A DNA stretch of 64,000 nt, taken from positions 1,824,527 to 1,888,526 of the forward strand of contig LNAC01000272.1 of the NCBI GenBank assembly GCA_002007465.1, read 5' to 3'. The notes beneath the pieces were generated by a model. That model saw only the letters and a list, made by a program, of their open reading frames with translations. It did no database searches and was not told the DNA's origin. Source of the DNA: Ailurus styani (Eukaryota; Chordata; Mammalia; Carnivora; Ailuridae). A program made the translations under genes and the position numbers. Below, one piece after another: positions 10,880 to 23,395 of the stretch. Within the stretch, counting starts at the first letter, position 1, and each line of letters starts with the position of its first letter.

Positions 10880-13440
10880 CATGTTACCCAAGGAGTTGAA
10901 GGGAAGCCAGTGGATACTGCTAGAGAGGCAACTGGAGTCTTTATTATAAACAATGAACATAGAAATGGATGACCAAGGAGCCCCGAGTCAATGGTATGAG
11001 GAACCGTACAAGCATCCGATGCTTCTGGAAGCCAAGCTGATCCAGGTGTGCTCCAAGAAGAAAAGCAGAGAGTCTGCACCCATCCTCACTGGATGGTCCT
11101 GGGCCAAGCCAACAGATTCAAAGCTTCTAGGAAAGGCAGAAGAGTCGTGGCCCCATTCCTTCCAGTGTTAAGTGCATGGGCTCTCTTCCCCCACCTCGTG
11201 GCTCCCACCGTATTTTCTCTGGTTGGTTTGCCAACATGCTCCTGCTCTTCCTTCTGTGCCTGCCCAGCATTCATTCTTCATACACGATAAACGATCTTAT
11301 GATTTACTCTTTGGTATTTTTATTGAGGTAGTTTCGTACGTCCCTCCTAGCTCTAGGAAGGATTTAAAGACAGAGATTTAGTGTCACCGTCGAGCTCCTT
11401 CTGGGTCCACACAGGTATTCTCTCTGTGGACACTGTAATTCCCCCCTCCGATGGGCCTCTGCTTTCTGGACTCAGCGTGGCTCTGTGCCTTCCCTTCTCT
11501 CGAGGCCCTGGCTTTGTTCTGCTTCCCAGCGCCCCTTCACATGACACGAGAATGGGACCTCCAGGGCCCATCTCCAGGGGGGATGGTCCTGCGGGGCCGA
11601 CACTGCTCAAGGGGTGCCTCGGGAAGGGTGGAGAGGGCGTGCTCCGTGGGGAGTGGGCATGGGTGACGTAATGGCAGCGCCGGGAGGGGCCACCATCTGC
11701 CGGGAGGTCCTGGAAAGTTTCCACACCTGAAAGAAGGGCACAGGAGAAGAGAAGCCTTATGCTGCGTCTGACCGCGAGTCTCCTTTCGCCTCTGAGCTCG
11801 GCTGTAGGAAATGACAAACATCCTTAGGGAAGCGTGATTCTGGGTTGGCTGTTTGTCGCAGACCAAGTTGTTCCAACCACGGTCTACCACAGCCCTTGAC
11901 ACGTAGGGGACACTCTGTTCATATTGATAGCTCACTTCAGTCAATAGTCCAATGTGTGATTTACGAATGGGTTCAGATCACTCCATTCACAAATTAAGAG
12001 AAATTGCCACGGGACAGTATATTTGATTAGCTGTCATGGAAATGGGAGTCTGATTTTAAAATTTTCAACAAGGAAATGATCACAGCGGCACAAAAATGTT
12101 GCGCAAAGATAAAATACGGCAACATGTTGTGATTTTTTTAGGTGTTATAGTGACATAATATGGTTTCATACTACAGCTGTGAATACGGTGACAACCAAAT
12201 TCAACACACGCCAGCTTTTTTTTTTTGCATTTTTTTTAAAGTCTTAGCATGCAGCCTTGTATTAGTTTTAATGATTTAACACTTTCATGCATAACCTGGT
12301 ACTCATCTTGGAATTAAAATATGGATCGTGATGTCGGCGTGTTACCAACTGCGATGATATTTCCGTAACATTTAAGCTTTCAAAAACCGTTTTATATCTA
12401 TTTCTAGTTTATTTGTTGATTGTTTCATTGTGTCATGACCAGAGCCGTTCGTTAGAAAAATGAGGAACTCTAGGTGTCACTTGTGGAATGAGCAAAAACG
12501 AGGATGTGAGTATTGCTAGGTTCTCCCCTGGTTTGAAATGTGGCTGCTCAACACCTCTATTGTTATCGACCTAAACCAGGTCAGATATTTTTTCACGAAT
12601 GCCTGCAAAGACCGACCCCCAGTTTGGAGGATTTTTTAAGGATCTGAGTCAATGTTTCCAGGTTAGCTTTCTAGCAGGGAGGTTAAGAGACAAGTCCATT
12701 TATTCCCTAAGTAAACTCACAGCTTGGAGACCGAGAGCCCTCAAGGAATTCATTCTACCTTCAGCTTCGGGGAGCCACAGCTCCGGCAAAGGGACACAGA
12801 CTCTGTCTGGCCTGACTTCTGGAGCATGAGGACACAGGGTAGCCACCAGTGAGGAATGTACGGCTTGAAGGGCCGAGCACTCGCGTGAAAACCGTCATGG
12901 GCTCATTTTTCCGTGACGGGCATGAACTGTGTGAACTCTGAGCCACGCCGCCTGGGGGACCAATGTCTTACTTTCTGGGTCTCGGCTGAGCCGGGGAAGA
13001 TGTAAGCCAACACCAGCAACTGTCCTGTTGAGACCATTCTAAGAGTCAAGGGTAAGGCGAGGTCAAGGCACTTCGCTGTTTTCAGAGGCTCAGGTTACAC
13101 TTGAAAGAGAAAAAGTGGAGCAAAAAAAGGGCAGATCAGCAGAGCACAGCCCTTTTCTTGCTTTTCCCAGATGGGGCCAGCCGGGAGAGGATAGGGAGAC
13201 TCTACTTTTGAAATCACATCCAAAGAAGTAAGGATTAAACAGCCTCAGGGAAGTCCTTGCTGATGCCCTTAGAATGTGCACGGTAGACTGTGTGATTGTT
13301 CCGTGGGATGACACGTGGGAACCACCTGGAAAGCTCCAACAGGTGTCTGCTCCACCACGGCACACACCACAGCCTGGCTGGCCTACCCAGCACGGGAGTG
13401 TTTTCTCAAGGTTCTGGAGTCTGGTTGTCTCAGATCAAGG
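10880..13440. other. unique intergenic sequence
   Basis: 11380-11720 is GC-rich with overlapping long ORFs on both strands that show no family similarity. 11950-12500 is AT-rich, free of recognisable repeats, and includes 'caacatgttgtgattttttt'. No exon or RNA gene is supported. Confidence 0.4.
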
Positions 13441-13449
13441 TGTTGAGAT

Positions 13450-13690
13450 TTGGGATGGCCGCTGTCGCGCTCATCCTCAGGTTGTCTGTGCATCGTGGGT
13501 ACCCTAACCTCCTATTTCTTCAGGGGCAGCGGCTAAGTTAATTAAGGTCATGGTTTAATTACCTCTTTGAAAACCTTGTCTCCAAATACAGTCACGGTTT
13601 GAAGTAGTGGGGGTGAGGACTTCAACATAGAAATAGCGGGGGGCGGGGCACAAATCAGCCCATAACAAGTTAGAGACTCCAAAATTAAAC
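13450..13690. mobile_element. ancient repeat remnant (family uncertain)
   Basis: The sequence 'cttgtctccaaatacagtca' through 'aggacttcaacatagaaata' to 'cagcccataaca' is a pattern common to dispersed old mammalian repeats. I cannot assign the family or orientation safely. Confidence 0.4.
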
Positions 13691-13899
13691 TTGCTGTACA
13701 GAAATAAAAATCGTTCCGTGATGGGCATCAATTCATGACAAAATACACGCAGCTGGCCGAGGACGTGTCCACAAGACTTGTCCAAATTGCCCCAAATCTG
13801 TTTCTTTTTTCCCACCATAATCTCATGGGCTAAATAATTTAAAAATCATATTGGAACATCTAGCGTTTTTGTTAGTATCAGATGCTGATGTGTTTAGGT

Positions 13900-14760
13900 A
13901 GTTCCATTTCTTTATATTTGATGCATGAATTTTTCAACACCTAAGCCCTTGGTGCATTTTTCATTAACATTATATTATTGCTTTTGAGCTTAATTGCGCT
14001 ATGATAAGATGATGTATGCTTTATGAAAATAACCATTTTAAATGCTTTTAAACACTCTGAGGTTTGCATTCTGGCTTAGAATTTGTCCAAATCTTATCAC
14101 CACTCCATGTGTATTTGAGAAAAATTGTATTCCTTAATGGTTGGGTACTGGTTTCATGTGTATGCATTACATCTACCTTATTAACTGTATTATTGAATTT
14201 TCCAGTTTGGGAGAGGTGTGTGTCTTTATGTGTGCACCTGTGTGTGTATGTGTGTGTGTCTGTGTGTGTGTGTGTTTGGCCTATAATTACTGAGGTGGGT
14301 AGTGAAATTTCCTAATATAATAATGAATTGATCACCTTTTCCTGTGATTAGTTTTATATATTTGGATGTAATTTTAGGCGATTGCGTGTAGAACTATTCC
14401 CCCGATGAAGTGACGCTTTTTTCATAATTTAGTAATTTTATACACTCATTGATGATTTGTCTCAAAAATTGTTTTGATGCTACTATAGAGACATCAGCTT
14501 TCTTTTGAGTAGTATTTGCCTGGTATATCTTTTTTCAGCTTTTACTTTCGGCATTTGTATCATCTCTCTGTCCTTATATATTAGTCTCTCATAATCAGCA
14601 GATGGCTGAATTTGGTGCCTTTTTAAATCTCAGAACATAATTTGTGCCTTTTAACACATGCATTGGGACCTTTTGTCTTTTTGCATTATCAATTATTTGA
14701 TTATATTTATCTGAAATTATTTTGTGCTATTCCAGTAAGTGATCACTTTGCAATGGCAGG
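13900..14760 (-). mobile_element. old L1 ORF2 fragment (minus)
   Basis: The reverse complement corresponds to the L1 ORF2 segment with landmarks 'ctataattactgaggtgggt' and 'catcagctttcttttgagta' on the plus strand. It is very degenerate and includes a TG microsatellite at 14208-14276. Confidence 0.6.
14208..14276. repeat. (TG)n microsatellite, interrupted
   Basis: TG-rich run with several interruptions. Confidence 0.85.
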
Positions 14761-14917
14761 AGGTTTCGGAAAACCTAGACCACCACAGCCTTGTGAGTAC
14801 AAGTATAAAAAGTACTTTTAACCACATCAAATATCAAATTTGACCAGGTACATTTTTCTCCTCTATGGAGAGATGTTTTCTCTCCCTTTTCACTTACTAA
14901 TTAATAATATTTATGGA

Positions 14918-15150
14918 GGGGGCGCCTGGGTGGCTCAGTCGGTTAAGCATCAGCCTTGGGCTCAGGTCATGATCCCAGGGTCCTGGGATCAAGCTCCGCG
15001 TTGGGCTCCTTGCTCAATAGAGAATCTGCTTCTCCCTCTGCTGCTCCCCCTGCTTATACGCTTGCGTGCTATCTCTCTCTGTCAGATAAATAAATAAAAT
15101 CTGGGGGGAAAAAAGATTAAACACTTGTTAATAAAATATTTTTTAAAAAA
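14918..15150 (+). mobile_element. Can-SINE (plus)
   Basis: GGGGGCGCCTGGGTGGCTCA head, GATAAATAAATAAAATCT tail, then an A/T-rich extension. The repeat TATTTATGGAG occurs on both sides. Confidence 0.95.
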
Positions 15151-15208
15151 TATTTATGGAGAATTTACAGTATGCAAGGCACTCTGCAATGTGATTTATA
15201 GGTTTTAT

Positions 15209-15380
15209 CTTTTTTTTAGAATATCTTATTTATTTATTCGACAGAGAGAGACACCGAGAGAGGGAACACAAGCAAGGAGAGTGGGAGAGGGAGAAGCAGG
15301 CTTCCCAGCAGAGCAGGATCCTGGGATCATGACCTGAGCCGAAGTCAGACACTTAACGACTGAGCCACCCAGGCATCCCT
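15209..15380 (-). mobile_element. Can-SINE (minus), slightly short
   Basis: TTTTTTTAGAATATCTTATT at the tail and GAGCCACCCAGGCATCCC at the head. The TSD is imperfect (TATAGGTTTT / TATATGTTTT). About 20 bp is missing before the 'gatcctgggatcatgacctg' part. It forms an inverted pair with the neighbouring SINE. Confidence 0.93.
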
Positions 15381-15539
15381 ATATGTTTTTTCTTATCTGG
15401 TCCTCAAAACCACCCTGAGAGCACCCACTAAGATGTTACTCTCCAGTGACGATAAGTGCTTCCAGGCATGTCTTGGCCAAGACCTCTTTCTCCTGCAATA
15501 GTTCATACAATTCAGTGAGGTGTCACTTTACACGGGCAA

Positions 15540-15735
15540 CTTGTTCTAGATGATATTGTTCAATTATGTTTCATTATAGTATTTAATCTTTTTAAGCCTC
15601 AGTTTTTTTTATCTGTGAAATGGGGATAAAACCAGTGTCTACCAGACAGGGATGTGTGAGCTGAAGTGGGAAAAGTAAAAAAGTATGTAAGAATGTAGTA
15701 GAGTGTTTGGCGCATGATGAGAGCTCAATATACCC
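15540..15735 (+). mobile_element. MIR fragment
   Basis: 'aagcctcag', then 'tatctgtgaaatggggataa', ending 'gcatgatgagagctcaatat' is the MIR 3' half. The next stretch (15745-15870, 'gggctgggaatgcagcattg', then 'tccctgccttcaagatgctt') is another ancient repeat remnant. Confidence 0.7.
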
Positions 15736-16471
15736 ATCTATTCATTCAACAAATATTCAATTGATAAATTTTGATTTATTGGGCACTACGCTAAGGGCTG
15801 GGAATGCAGCATTGAACAGGTACACACAGTCCCTGCCTTCAAGATGCTTACACTCTAAGGGAGGTGGCCGAGAGGCACGGTGACAAATCACACAGCTCAC
15901 TACTGTGTTATAATTTTGATCAGCTGGTTGAGGGAGAAGTAGGTGTGAGAGGACAGACGAACCAGAGCAATTCCGGAAGTCTGAGAAAGCTTTCTTGAGG
16001 TACTAGCATGTTTCCAGATGGCAACTAGAGGTTTCCAGCTCTTCTGGAAGTTGGGTAAAGATAATGCAATTTGCAAGTATGAGACTATAAATATAGCAAA
16101 ACTCAGGGAGCCCCCCACTTTCGAGTGAGTGACTTTGTGGCGGTCCCAAGTGGTTGTACAACTCTGAATAAAATGGCAGATAAAGCTGAGATTATGGCAA
16201 CTTTATTCTGCACTTTCTGAGCCTGGATTTATGAATTTTCATGGAAATCATGTGACCGTATATACAACTGTTCATCAGCAGGACCCCTGTGCCTTTGAGC
16301 TTTCTATTTATCACTATTCAAAAAATGTCCCAGGGCCTTATCCCTGAAGAGAATATCTTCTTTTAGCTTATCTATACTTCCCTCTTGTTATACACCATCC
16401 TTAGCTAGGGCATATTCAGTCGTTGGTGTTAATATTCTCTGCTAATGGTTTTGATCCCTATCTTTATTTTT

Positions 16472-16638
16472 TAAGATTTTATTTATTTATTTGACACAGA
16501 GAGAGAGAGAGATAGGGAACATAAGCAGGGGGAGTGGACTAAGGAGGGAGTCTGATGTGGGGCTGGATCCCAGGACCCTGGGATCATGACCTGAGCCAAA
16601 GGCACACACTTAATGACTGAACCACCCAGGTGCCCCCC
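16472..16638 (-). mobile_element. Can-SINE (minus)
   Basis: TAAGATTTTATTTATTTATT tail to ACCACCCAGGTGCCCCCC head. The direct repeat ATCTTTATTTTTTA occurs on both sides. Confidence 0.95.
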
Positions 16639-17060
16639 GATCTTTATTTTTTATCAAATTTCATAACCAGAAGAAAATAGAGAAATGGACCCACCTATTG
16701 GTCATAATTCACTCATTCATTCAACCCATATCGAACCTTCCTCAACAGGCCACACACTCTTCTAAAGGCTGACCAGTAGGAGCACAACTGAAGATGTGTC
16801 TGCCTGCTTTGACCATGAACTCTAGGGAGGAGGGACACTCAAAAGTATAAGAGGAGATGGCTTTTCTTTTGGAAAGTGCTAGAAGTAAGTAAACAGGGAG
16901 ATGAGAGAGAGTGGCTGGAAGTCATTTCAGTAGAATGGTCAGGGAGGTCTCTCCAATGTGGTGACAAATGACCCAGAAGCTGAGACAGAGCCGGGAGCTA
17001 AGCTGGACCATGGCAGCAGGTGTCTCCGTGTTGCACAATTAAACTGTCGACTGTAGGATT

Positions 17061-17255
17061 TTTTTTTTAAGATTCTATTTATTTATTTGACACAGAGAGA
17101 GATCACAAGTAGGCAGAGAGGCAGGCAGAGAGAGAGGAGGAAGCAGGCTCCCTGCTGAGCAGAGAGCCCAATGTGGGGCTCAATCCCAGGACCCTGAGAT
17201 CATGACCTGAGCGGAAGGCAGAGGCTTTAAGCCACTGAGCCACCCAGGCGCCCCC
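17061..17255 (-). mobile_element. Can-SINE (minus)
   Basis: The subfamily with CACAAGTAGGCAGAGAGGCA. It ends GAGCCACCCAGGCGCCCCC. Near-perfect 15-bp target duplication GTCGACTGTAGGATT / GTCAACTGTAGGATT. Confidence 0.96.
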
Positions 17256-17270
17256 GTCAACTGTAGGATT

Positions 17271-19600
17271 AAAGGTGTTGATATTGCTGTAGGAGTGTTG
17301 GGATCGGACCCAGGCTTCCCTAGACAGTGACATCCTGTGGAAGGCTCTAAGTATAGTGTGGCAGGTGGGAACACCGCTGGTTTCTCGCAGCAGAACCTAT
17401 GTCTAGAGGATCAGCTAGCCACTGATGAGGAAGGTAGGGTAAGGGGCATCTGTTGGTGGGAACCCTCAGTTCCCCGGCAGCCCAGACACATCCTGTCATT
17501 AATCCATTTAGGGGACAAAATGTGTGCGGGTCTCTGACTGCAGGGCGATGCTGTCAGAGTCGCCCTGAGGTTCGTGAATCGTCTCCTGGGTTGTGTTTAT
17601 TTGTTTCTTTAACAGTTTCTCTGCTTCAGTTTGCGATCTGGTCATCTTGTGCTGCTTGAGAGCCCACAGCAGAATGTGGTGTCTCCAAAGAGAGTGAACC
17701 ACAAAACCTAAGGTCATGTAGATCTTTTACGTTCCTGTTCTTCTAGCAGATAGTTTTGTATTTCTGACTACACTGCAAGAAGAACTTTAACAAGTAAGTT
17801 CTGTAGTTAACCCGTCTTGGAGCACTTGCCCAAATTTGCTCCAGAGACAGCCAGGGGCCTCCTCCCTCGGCATCTCCAGGGCTCCTGTGAGAGCACGAGG
17901 CTGGTGTGTCTGCATGAGACACGTCCACGGTCGCGGACCGGTCGCGGCTCCGGGTATCACCAGGACTCCCGCCCGTCCCCTCCTGGAAGGGGAATCCCAG
18001 ACGGGGACTCAGTGACCAACATGGCAGCTTGTGTCTGGAAATGGAATTTTCCTCAGTTCTTTGGTGCCATCTGGAGGTTAGATGTTAAAGTCACATCCAA
18101 CTATTTAATTCTGCAAACCACGTGCAAATGTGGGGCAAAGACAAATGAGGAATGATTCACAAATTAAGACTCCTGCCTGTACCCATAAAGGCACAGTATG
18201 GGCTAGAACCGAGGAGTGAGGTCGGGCTGGCTGGAGGCAAATGACCTTGCATCTGAACACGGGCTGCTGGAGTTCAGAGTTGCCAATGGTATTCATACCA
18301 ATGCAGTTATAGTCATTTCAACCCTCGTGAGCAGAGTGCAGGGTGGTGGGCCAGGTCTGGCCCTCCCAGGAATGACCTTCGTGCTCTCCAGTCTAATTGG
18401 AGACTTTACACGAGCATGTGCGTAACCGGAGTTCGGTATGGAGAATGGGGTCACAGAGGCACAGGGAAGACTTTGTGGACACGCACAGGAGGGCGAGACT
18501 CTCCAGACGTGGGAGGAAAGGGAGGGAGAGGGTCATGCTCTCCAGCAGCCTGCCATCGGAGGGAACGGGGTGCAGCAGGGGTGAAGCACACGCCCCACTG
18601 GACATCATGTTCCTTTTCCTTCAGTTCACCGTAACATCATGGAAGGGAACTTCTGAAACGAGGAAGCATTTTTGTTATATTGACAAATGTTATTCTCGGG
18701 GTGTCCATCCTACCCCCTGCTAATTACACAGCGTCTTAGAGTTCACAGAGAACTTTCACTCGGGAGCAACATCAGAGGCCTCGATCTTTCTGTGCAGAGT
18801 TGAGTTGACATACGTAAATACTTCAGATGATACTTGACGCATAGATGCAGCTAGAGAAATTACCACCATCGTCGTCATCATCGTGAGAAGCAGCAGCTTC
18901 CGAAAAACACAAACCCAGAGAGCACGTCCTCGGCCCTTGCTCAGAGGCCAGAGAGGGAAGAAGCCGCTCCCCTCAGTGCTGGAAAATATCCAGGAAAGAA
19001 TTTCATGTCACAAATAATCACAGGAGCTCTCCAACCAGAGTTACCCACGGAAAACCAAGAGAACTGAAAAATACAGTACTGCCAAGGGTAAGTTCACTGC
19101 TTACTTTATAAGAAGCCTGGAATGTATCTAAGCTGAGCTAGAAAACATCTAAAACAAGCAGAGAAGACCAGGAATGTCCTCACAGTATTGCACTTAAAAA
19201 GTGTTGCCTGGAGTCCACATACTCTGGGGGTAATGCATGCGGACGTTAAATTAAAATTAAAAATAAAAATGCTAAAACTAAGCATATTCGGAGGACTCAT
19301 CATCCATCCTCTGAAATCACGTGACCTGTGTTAGTGGTCTCTTTTGCATCAACTTCTCTTTTCCACATCAGATAAAGAAGAAAGCTCCAAGTCATTGGCG
19401 CACATACTTTGAAAAGTCAAATAGTGCTACGAGGTTTACCATCGAGAAAGGGCTGCGATCCTTGGGGCTTCTCTGTCCCCTCCAGGAGGGGGGACGTGGT
19501 CCAGGAGGGAGGACTGCCCTTCTCCCACAAGCAAGGAGGCGGGCTGGTGGGGCCCGAGCTGGTCTGAACTATGAATTACTTCGAGTGACCATTCCTGAAC
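17271..19600. other. unique intergenic sequence
   Basis: 17900-18010 is locally GC-rich with several CG dinucleotides. No exon or named repeat was seen, and the small ORFs on both strands are unsupported. Confidence 0.4.
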
Positions 19601-19639
19601 ACATCCCTGAAGTCGGGGGTTGGCAATAGTGATGGCCTC

Positions 19640-19945
19640 ACGCCAGCGAGGGGCCACTCCTGGTCCCGGACGAAGGTCGCCCCTCACTGCTGTATCCCAC
19701 TGGGGCAGTAGCAGAATGAGAATGCTAGGAATGGGGCTCTGGAAGCTGGATCAGGGAGGGAAGGATTCTCCCTGGCGTCCAGACAGGGTGTGGCCCGGCC
19801 AGTGCCTGAACTTGGGCGCTCCGTGGAACCGATTCTGGACCTTTGACTCCGGAACGGTAAGAGAATAATTGCATGTTTTGAAAAGCCACCAAGTACTCGA
19901 TGATTTGTTCCAGCTGTCACAAATAGCTAATCTGCTCCCCATTCC
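19640..19945 (+). mobile_element. MaLR/MLT1-like LTR fragment (plus)
   Basis: 'gtccagacagggtgtggccc', then 'gattctggacctttgactcc' and 'gtaagagaataatt', ending 'cagctgtcacaaatagctaa'. This is the 3' half of the widespread MaLR-type solo LTR pattern, heavily mutated. Confidence 0.55.
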
Positions 19946-20099
19946 CTGATTTTTTTTTTTTAACCGAACACACTCATCTCTGCTCTGCTTCAGCTTCCTA
20001 ACCCACTGGGTGTCTTTAGGACACAGTCTCTCTTGGCTCAGTCCTTAAGCCCTCCCGGCTCCTCCAGGCTCCGAGACCAACCTCCAGGAAATGTTTGTT

Positions 20100-20700
20100 T
20101 GTGCAGCAGAGAAATCTCGGTACTGGTCTCACTGATGGGGTTTTGGAATATAGGGGAAGTTCACTGGGGTGGAGTCCGGAGCCAATGATCAAGAAAGAAT
20201 TCTTCCTGGTTTTATTAAAGCCCAGGGACAGGACTCTTGGGCAGAAAGTTCTTGGGGAGCGACTGATTATATACTCAAGGAGATTTCAAAAGGCCTTTCA
20301 TATGCTAAAGAGGACCTACAAGATAATTTAGAGAGGAACGTCCCATAGATATGGGAGGCCTTGCCATTGTCAAGGTTGTTTTCCCCTCTAGCAAGGTATT
20401 AACATTAGATGGTGGGGAGCTTCCTGGAAGAACTTCACACCTGTCCCACTGAGGAGTTGGGGGGCGGTGGGGGGGGTTGCAGGGGTCAGCTGAGGCTTTG
20501 TCTCCCACCAGCCTTCCGCTCCCTCCCCGACCCAGGGAGAGGCTTCTCGGTCTGTGGGAGGGGAAACTGGCTTTGCCAGTGGGGATTCTCTCTGGGGACT
20601 GGGGTGAGCCACCGGCCTGAGAGACTGTGTGTGGCCTGACCATAATGCTTGTACCCTGCCCCAAATAGCCAAGAGCACAAATAAATAAAAGGACAGTTGC
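20100..20700 (-). mobile_element. possible ERV LTR fragment (minus)
   Basis: 'gatcaagaaagaattcttcc' followed by 'ggttttattaaagcccaggg' looks like the reverse of an LTR R/polyadenylation part, followed by moderately GC-rich sequence. No viral coding region is seen. The family and ends are uncertain. Confidence 0.3.
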
Positions 20701-20928
20701 CCCAATAATAAAAGGAAATACGAAACGAAGAAACAGAATTGGTCGGTGAACATGTAAGAGGTTAGAGGCTTAGTTTTACTGGCTAATGCACAAATGTGAA
20801 TTTAAATCACACCGTGATTGCGTTTTTCACCTAATTCATCATCCAAGATTAAAATAGTTGCTTGATGTTTGGGTGGTAAGTGTTCACTCTCCAAGTGCTT
20901 CCCGCGGGGCGGGGGGGGGGGGGGGGGG

Positions 20929-20960
20929 NNNNNNNNNNNNNNNNNNNNNNNNNNNNNNNN
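20929..20960. other. assembly gap (32 N)
   Basis: The gap begins directly after an 18-base G homopolymer. The reading frames that cross it are artefacts. Confidence 0.99.
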
Positions 20961-21090
20961 GGTGGCAGCCCACTTAGGGTACAATTTGTAATTCCACATC
21001 AAGTCTAAACGATGAGTCATGCTGACTCAGCGATTCCACCTTTAAGAATATGTGCAGCATCTGACTGTTGCTGTAAGAATGTCCTCAGTA

Positions 21091-21288
21091 GGGGCGCCTG
21101 GGTGGCTCAATGGGTTAAAGCCTCTGCCTTCCACTCAGGTCATGATCTCAGGGTCCTAGGATCGAGACCCGCATCAGGCTCCCTGCTCCGCAAGGAGCCT
21201 GCTTCCTCCTTTCTCTCTGCCTGCCTCTCTGCCTACTTGTGATCTCTCTCTCTCTCTGTCGAATAAATACATAAAAATTAAAAAAAAA
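21091..21288 (+). mobile_element. Can-SINE (plus)
   Basis: GGGGCGCCTGGGTGGCTCAA, with TTAAAGCCTCTGCC and CTGCCTACTTGTGATCTCT. The target duplication GAATGTCCTCAGTAG / GAACGTCCTCAGCAG is diverged by two bases. Confidence 0.96.
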
Positions 21289-21949
21289 GAACGTCCTCAG
21301 CAGAATTCTTATAACAGCAAAAGAGAAAAGGCAATTAAATGGTAGAACTTGTGTGTGTGTGTGTGTGATAATTTATGCCTCGTCCATACCACATGCCGAA
21401 TGACAAGACAGCGTCATTTTCCTCACTGTCCTTCCCATGGGTCTGTTTTCACATTCATCTTAATGTCTCAGTTCTTCAGCTTTTATTTTCTAAATAATCG
21501 GGATGCAGTTTAGTGACATGTCCAGGTTTTGGGCTCATCCCCCAAGAATGGGTAAAACCCAGGGTGGTCCACACGGCAGAAGCCAAGCTGGGCCAGGCTC
21601 ACAGCATCAGTGGGGACATTCGGTCCCCCGTCAACCGTGCACAGTTCACAGCCATGACCTCATGGAAGACCTCACGGGCCAACTGTCCACTCGTCCTCCA
21701 TTTCAAAGTGTCCGTCTCTTACAAGCATGATGGCCACCTTCGCTTTTAACCCAATGTTGTGTTTTTCTCTTTATAAATTAAATGCTTTGGCATATTTGCG
21801 GCACATTTTGTTGGAGTTCTGTCGTGCTTCTTTATGGCACAGTTTCTGTTCAATCATTTTAAAAGCCTTTAACCATGGGGGCATGTGTGTGTGTGTGGGC
21901 TTGTGTGTCCGGTTCTCTGATACCTATCATGGTTTGCTTTTCATGTTTT

Positions 21950-22139
21950 TTTTTTAAAGATTTTATTTATTTATATGACAGAGAGAGAGATTACAGGTAG
22001 ACAGAGAGGCAGGCAGAGAGAGGAGGAAGCAGGCCCCCTGCCGAGCAGGGAGCCCAAGGTGGGCCTCGATCCCAGGACCCTGAGATCATGACCTGCACCG
22101 AAAGCAGAGGCTTTAACCCACTGAGCCACCCAGGCACCC
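21950..22139 (-). mobile_element. Can-SINE (minus)
   Basis: TTTAAAGATTTTATTTATTT tail to GAGCCACCCAGGCACCC head. The direct repeat ACCTATCATGGTTTG occurs on both sides. Confidence 0.95.
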
Positions 22140-22327
22140 ACCTATCATGGTTTGTATGTAAACTCTAGTGCTTACCAACATAATGTTTTTTTAACAATGT
22201 TATTTCTTGATTTGTTTAGATGGTATCACCATAAACAGGGATAAGTTTGCCAGTTTCTTTTTCCTTTCCCTAGCCTACAGCCACATTTTAACTTACAGTA
22301 TTATGTCTCTGGTTGCTTTTGAACTGT

Positions 22328-22420
22328 TTTTTAGGTAATCTCTAGGCCCAGCATGGGGCTTGAACTCACGCCCCTGTCGAGAGTCCCACGCTCCACCGAC
22401 GGAGCCAGACAGATGCCCTG
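22328..22420 (-). mobile_element. older tRNA-type SINE fragment (minus)
   Basis: 'gcatggggcttgaactcacg' and 'ctccaccgacggagccagac' are typical of the alternative carnivore SINE type, whose box B-like part is still close to a tRNA. It is truncated. Confidence 0.7.
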
Positions 22421-22494
22421 CTTTTGAGCTATTAAATGATGTCATTACCTGATTAGACTAAGATTTAATTGACCCTTTAAATGAATCCCTTTGG

Positions 22495-22702
22495 AGGGCA
22501 CCTGGGTGGCTCAGTTGGTTAAGCATCTGCCTTCAGCTCAGGTCACGATCCTGGATTTGCAGGATCGAGTCCCGCATCTGGCTCCCTGTTCAACGGGGAG
22601 TCTGCTTCTCCCTCTGACCCTCTTCCTTCTCGTGCTCTCTTTCTCCCTCATTCTCTCTCTCAAATTAAATAAATAAATAAATAAACAAATAAATAAATAA
22701 AT
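22495..22702 (+). mobile_element. Can-SINE (plus)
   Basis: GGGCACCTGGGTGGCTCAGT head and an (AAAT)n tail. The target duplication AAATGAATCCCTTTGG / AAATAAATCCCTTTGG merges with the tail. Confidence 0.96.
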
Positions 22703-23195
22703 AAATCCCTTTGGCTGCAGCTTTTACAAAACAGGTGACAAGTCTACTTATTTATCTCCCGACCTTGACCTTGACTTGTTTTTCCTTCCAAGTTCTGTCC
22801 CTTGTATCATCCCTGTATCACTATACCGATGATCCAGGTATTCTGCTCTCAAACCCGCGCATGTTATTTTCGTTTTAGATCTATGATTAAGGGTGTTTCT
22901 GGCTCTTCACTGGCCCTTCCACGTTTCTTTTTTCTCAGGGGTTCAGCCTCTGATAGCTTTCTCCAGAGTCTGAGCTCTTGCTGATTCAAAAGCACATCTT
23001 CGGGCTTTGTACTCGCAGGACAATTTACGTGGAGATAAAACCCTTAGATTAGCCTTTCTTCTGCTGAGTATCTACAAGGGTTGTTACACCATCTTCTGGC
23101 TTTAAACGTTGCCATGGAGACCTCTGAAGCACGCCTGGGTCTGGTCCACGAATAAGTGAATTAATTTCACTTGGACACTTGAAAGAGGCTTTCTT

Positions 23196-23395
23196 GGGGC
23201 ACCTGGATGGGGCGGTCGGTTGAGCGTCCGTGATTTCAGCTCAGGTCTGATCCCAGGATCGTGAGATCGAGCCCCGCGCTCAGCGCAGAATCTGCCTGGG
23301 TTTCTCTCTCCCTTTCCCTCTGCCCCTTCCAGCTCATGCTTTCTCTCTAAAATAAATAAATAAATAAAATCTTTGAAAAAAAGAAAAAAGGAAAG
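23196..23395 (+). mobile_element. Can-SINE (plus), diverged
   Basis: GGGGCACCTGGATGGGGCGG, 'gtgagatcgagccccgcgct' and tail AAATAAATAAATAAATAAAA. No clear TSD. Confidence 0.9.

Noticed and set aside
11353..11944. Overlapping long ORFs on both strands in GC-rich DNA
   Set aside because: There is no similarity to a known family, and openness on both strands fits base composition rather than coding.
14918..15380. CRISPR-like array
   Set aside because: Repeated units in this window are dispersed SINEs in both orientations with no regular spacing; the genome is mammalian.
17900..18010. CpG island / promoter
   Set aside because: It is locally rich in CG but only about 100 bp long, with no adjoining exon.
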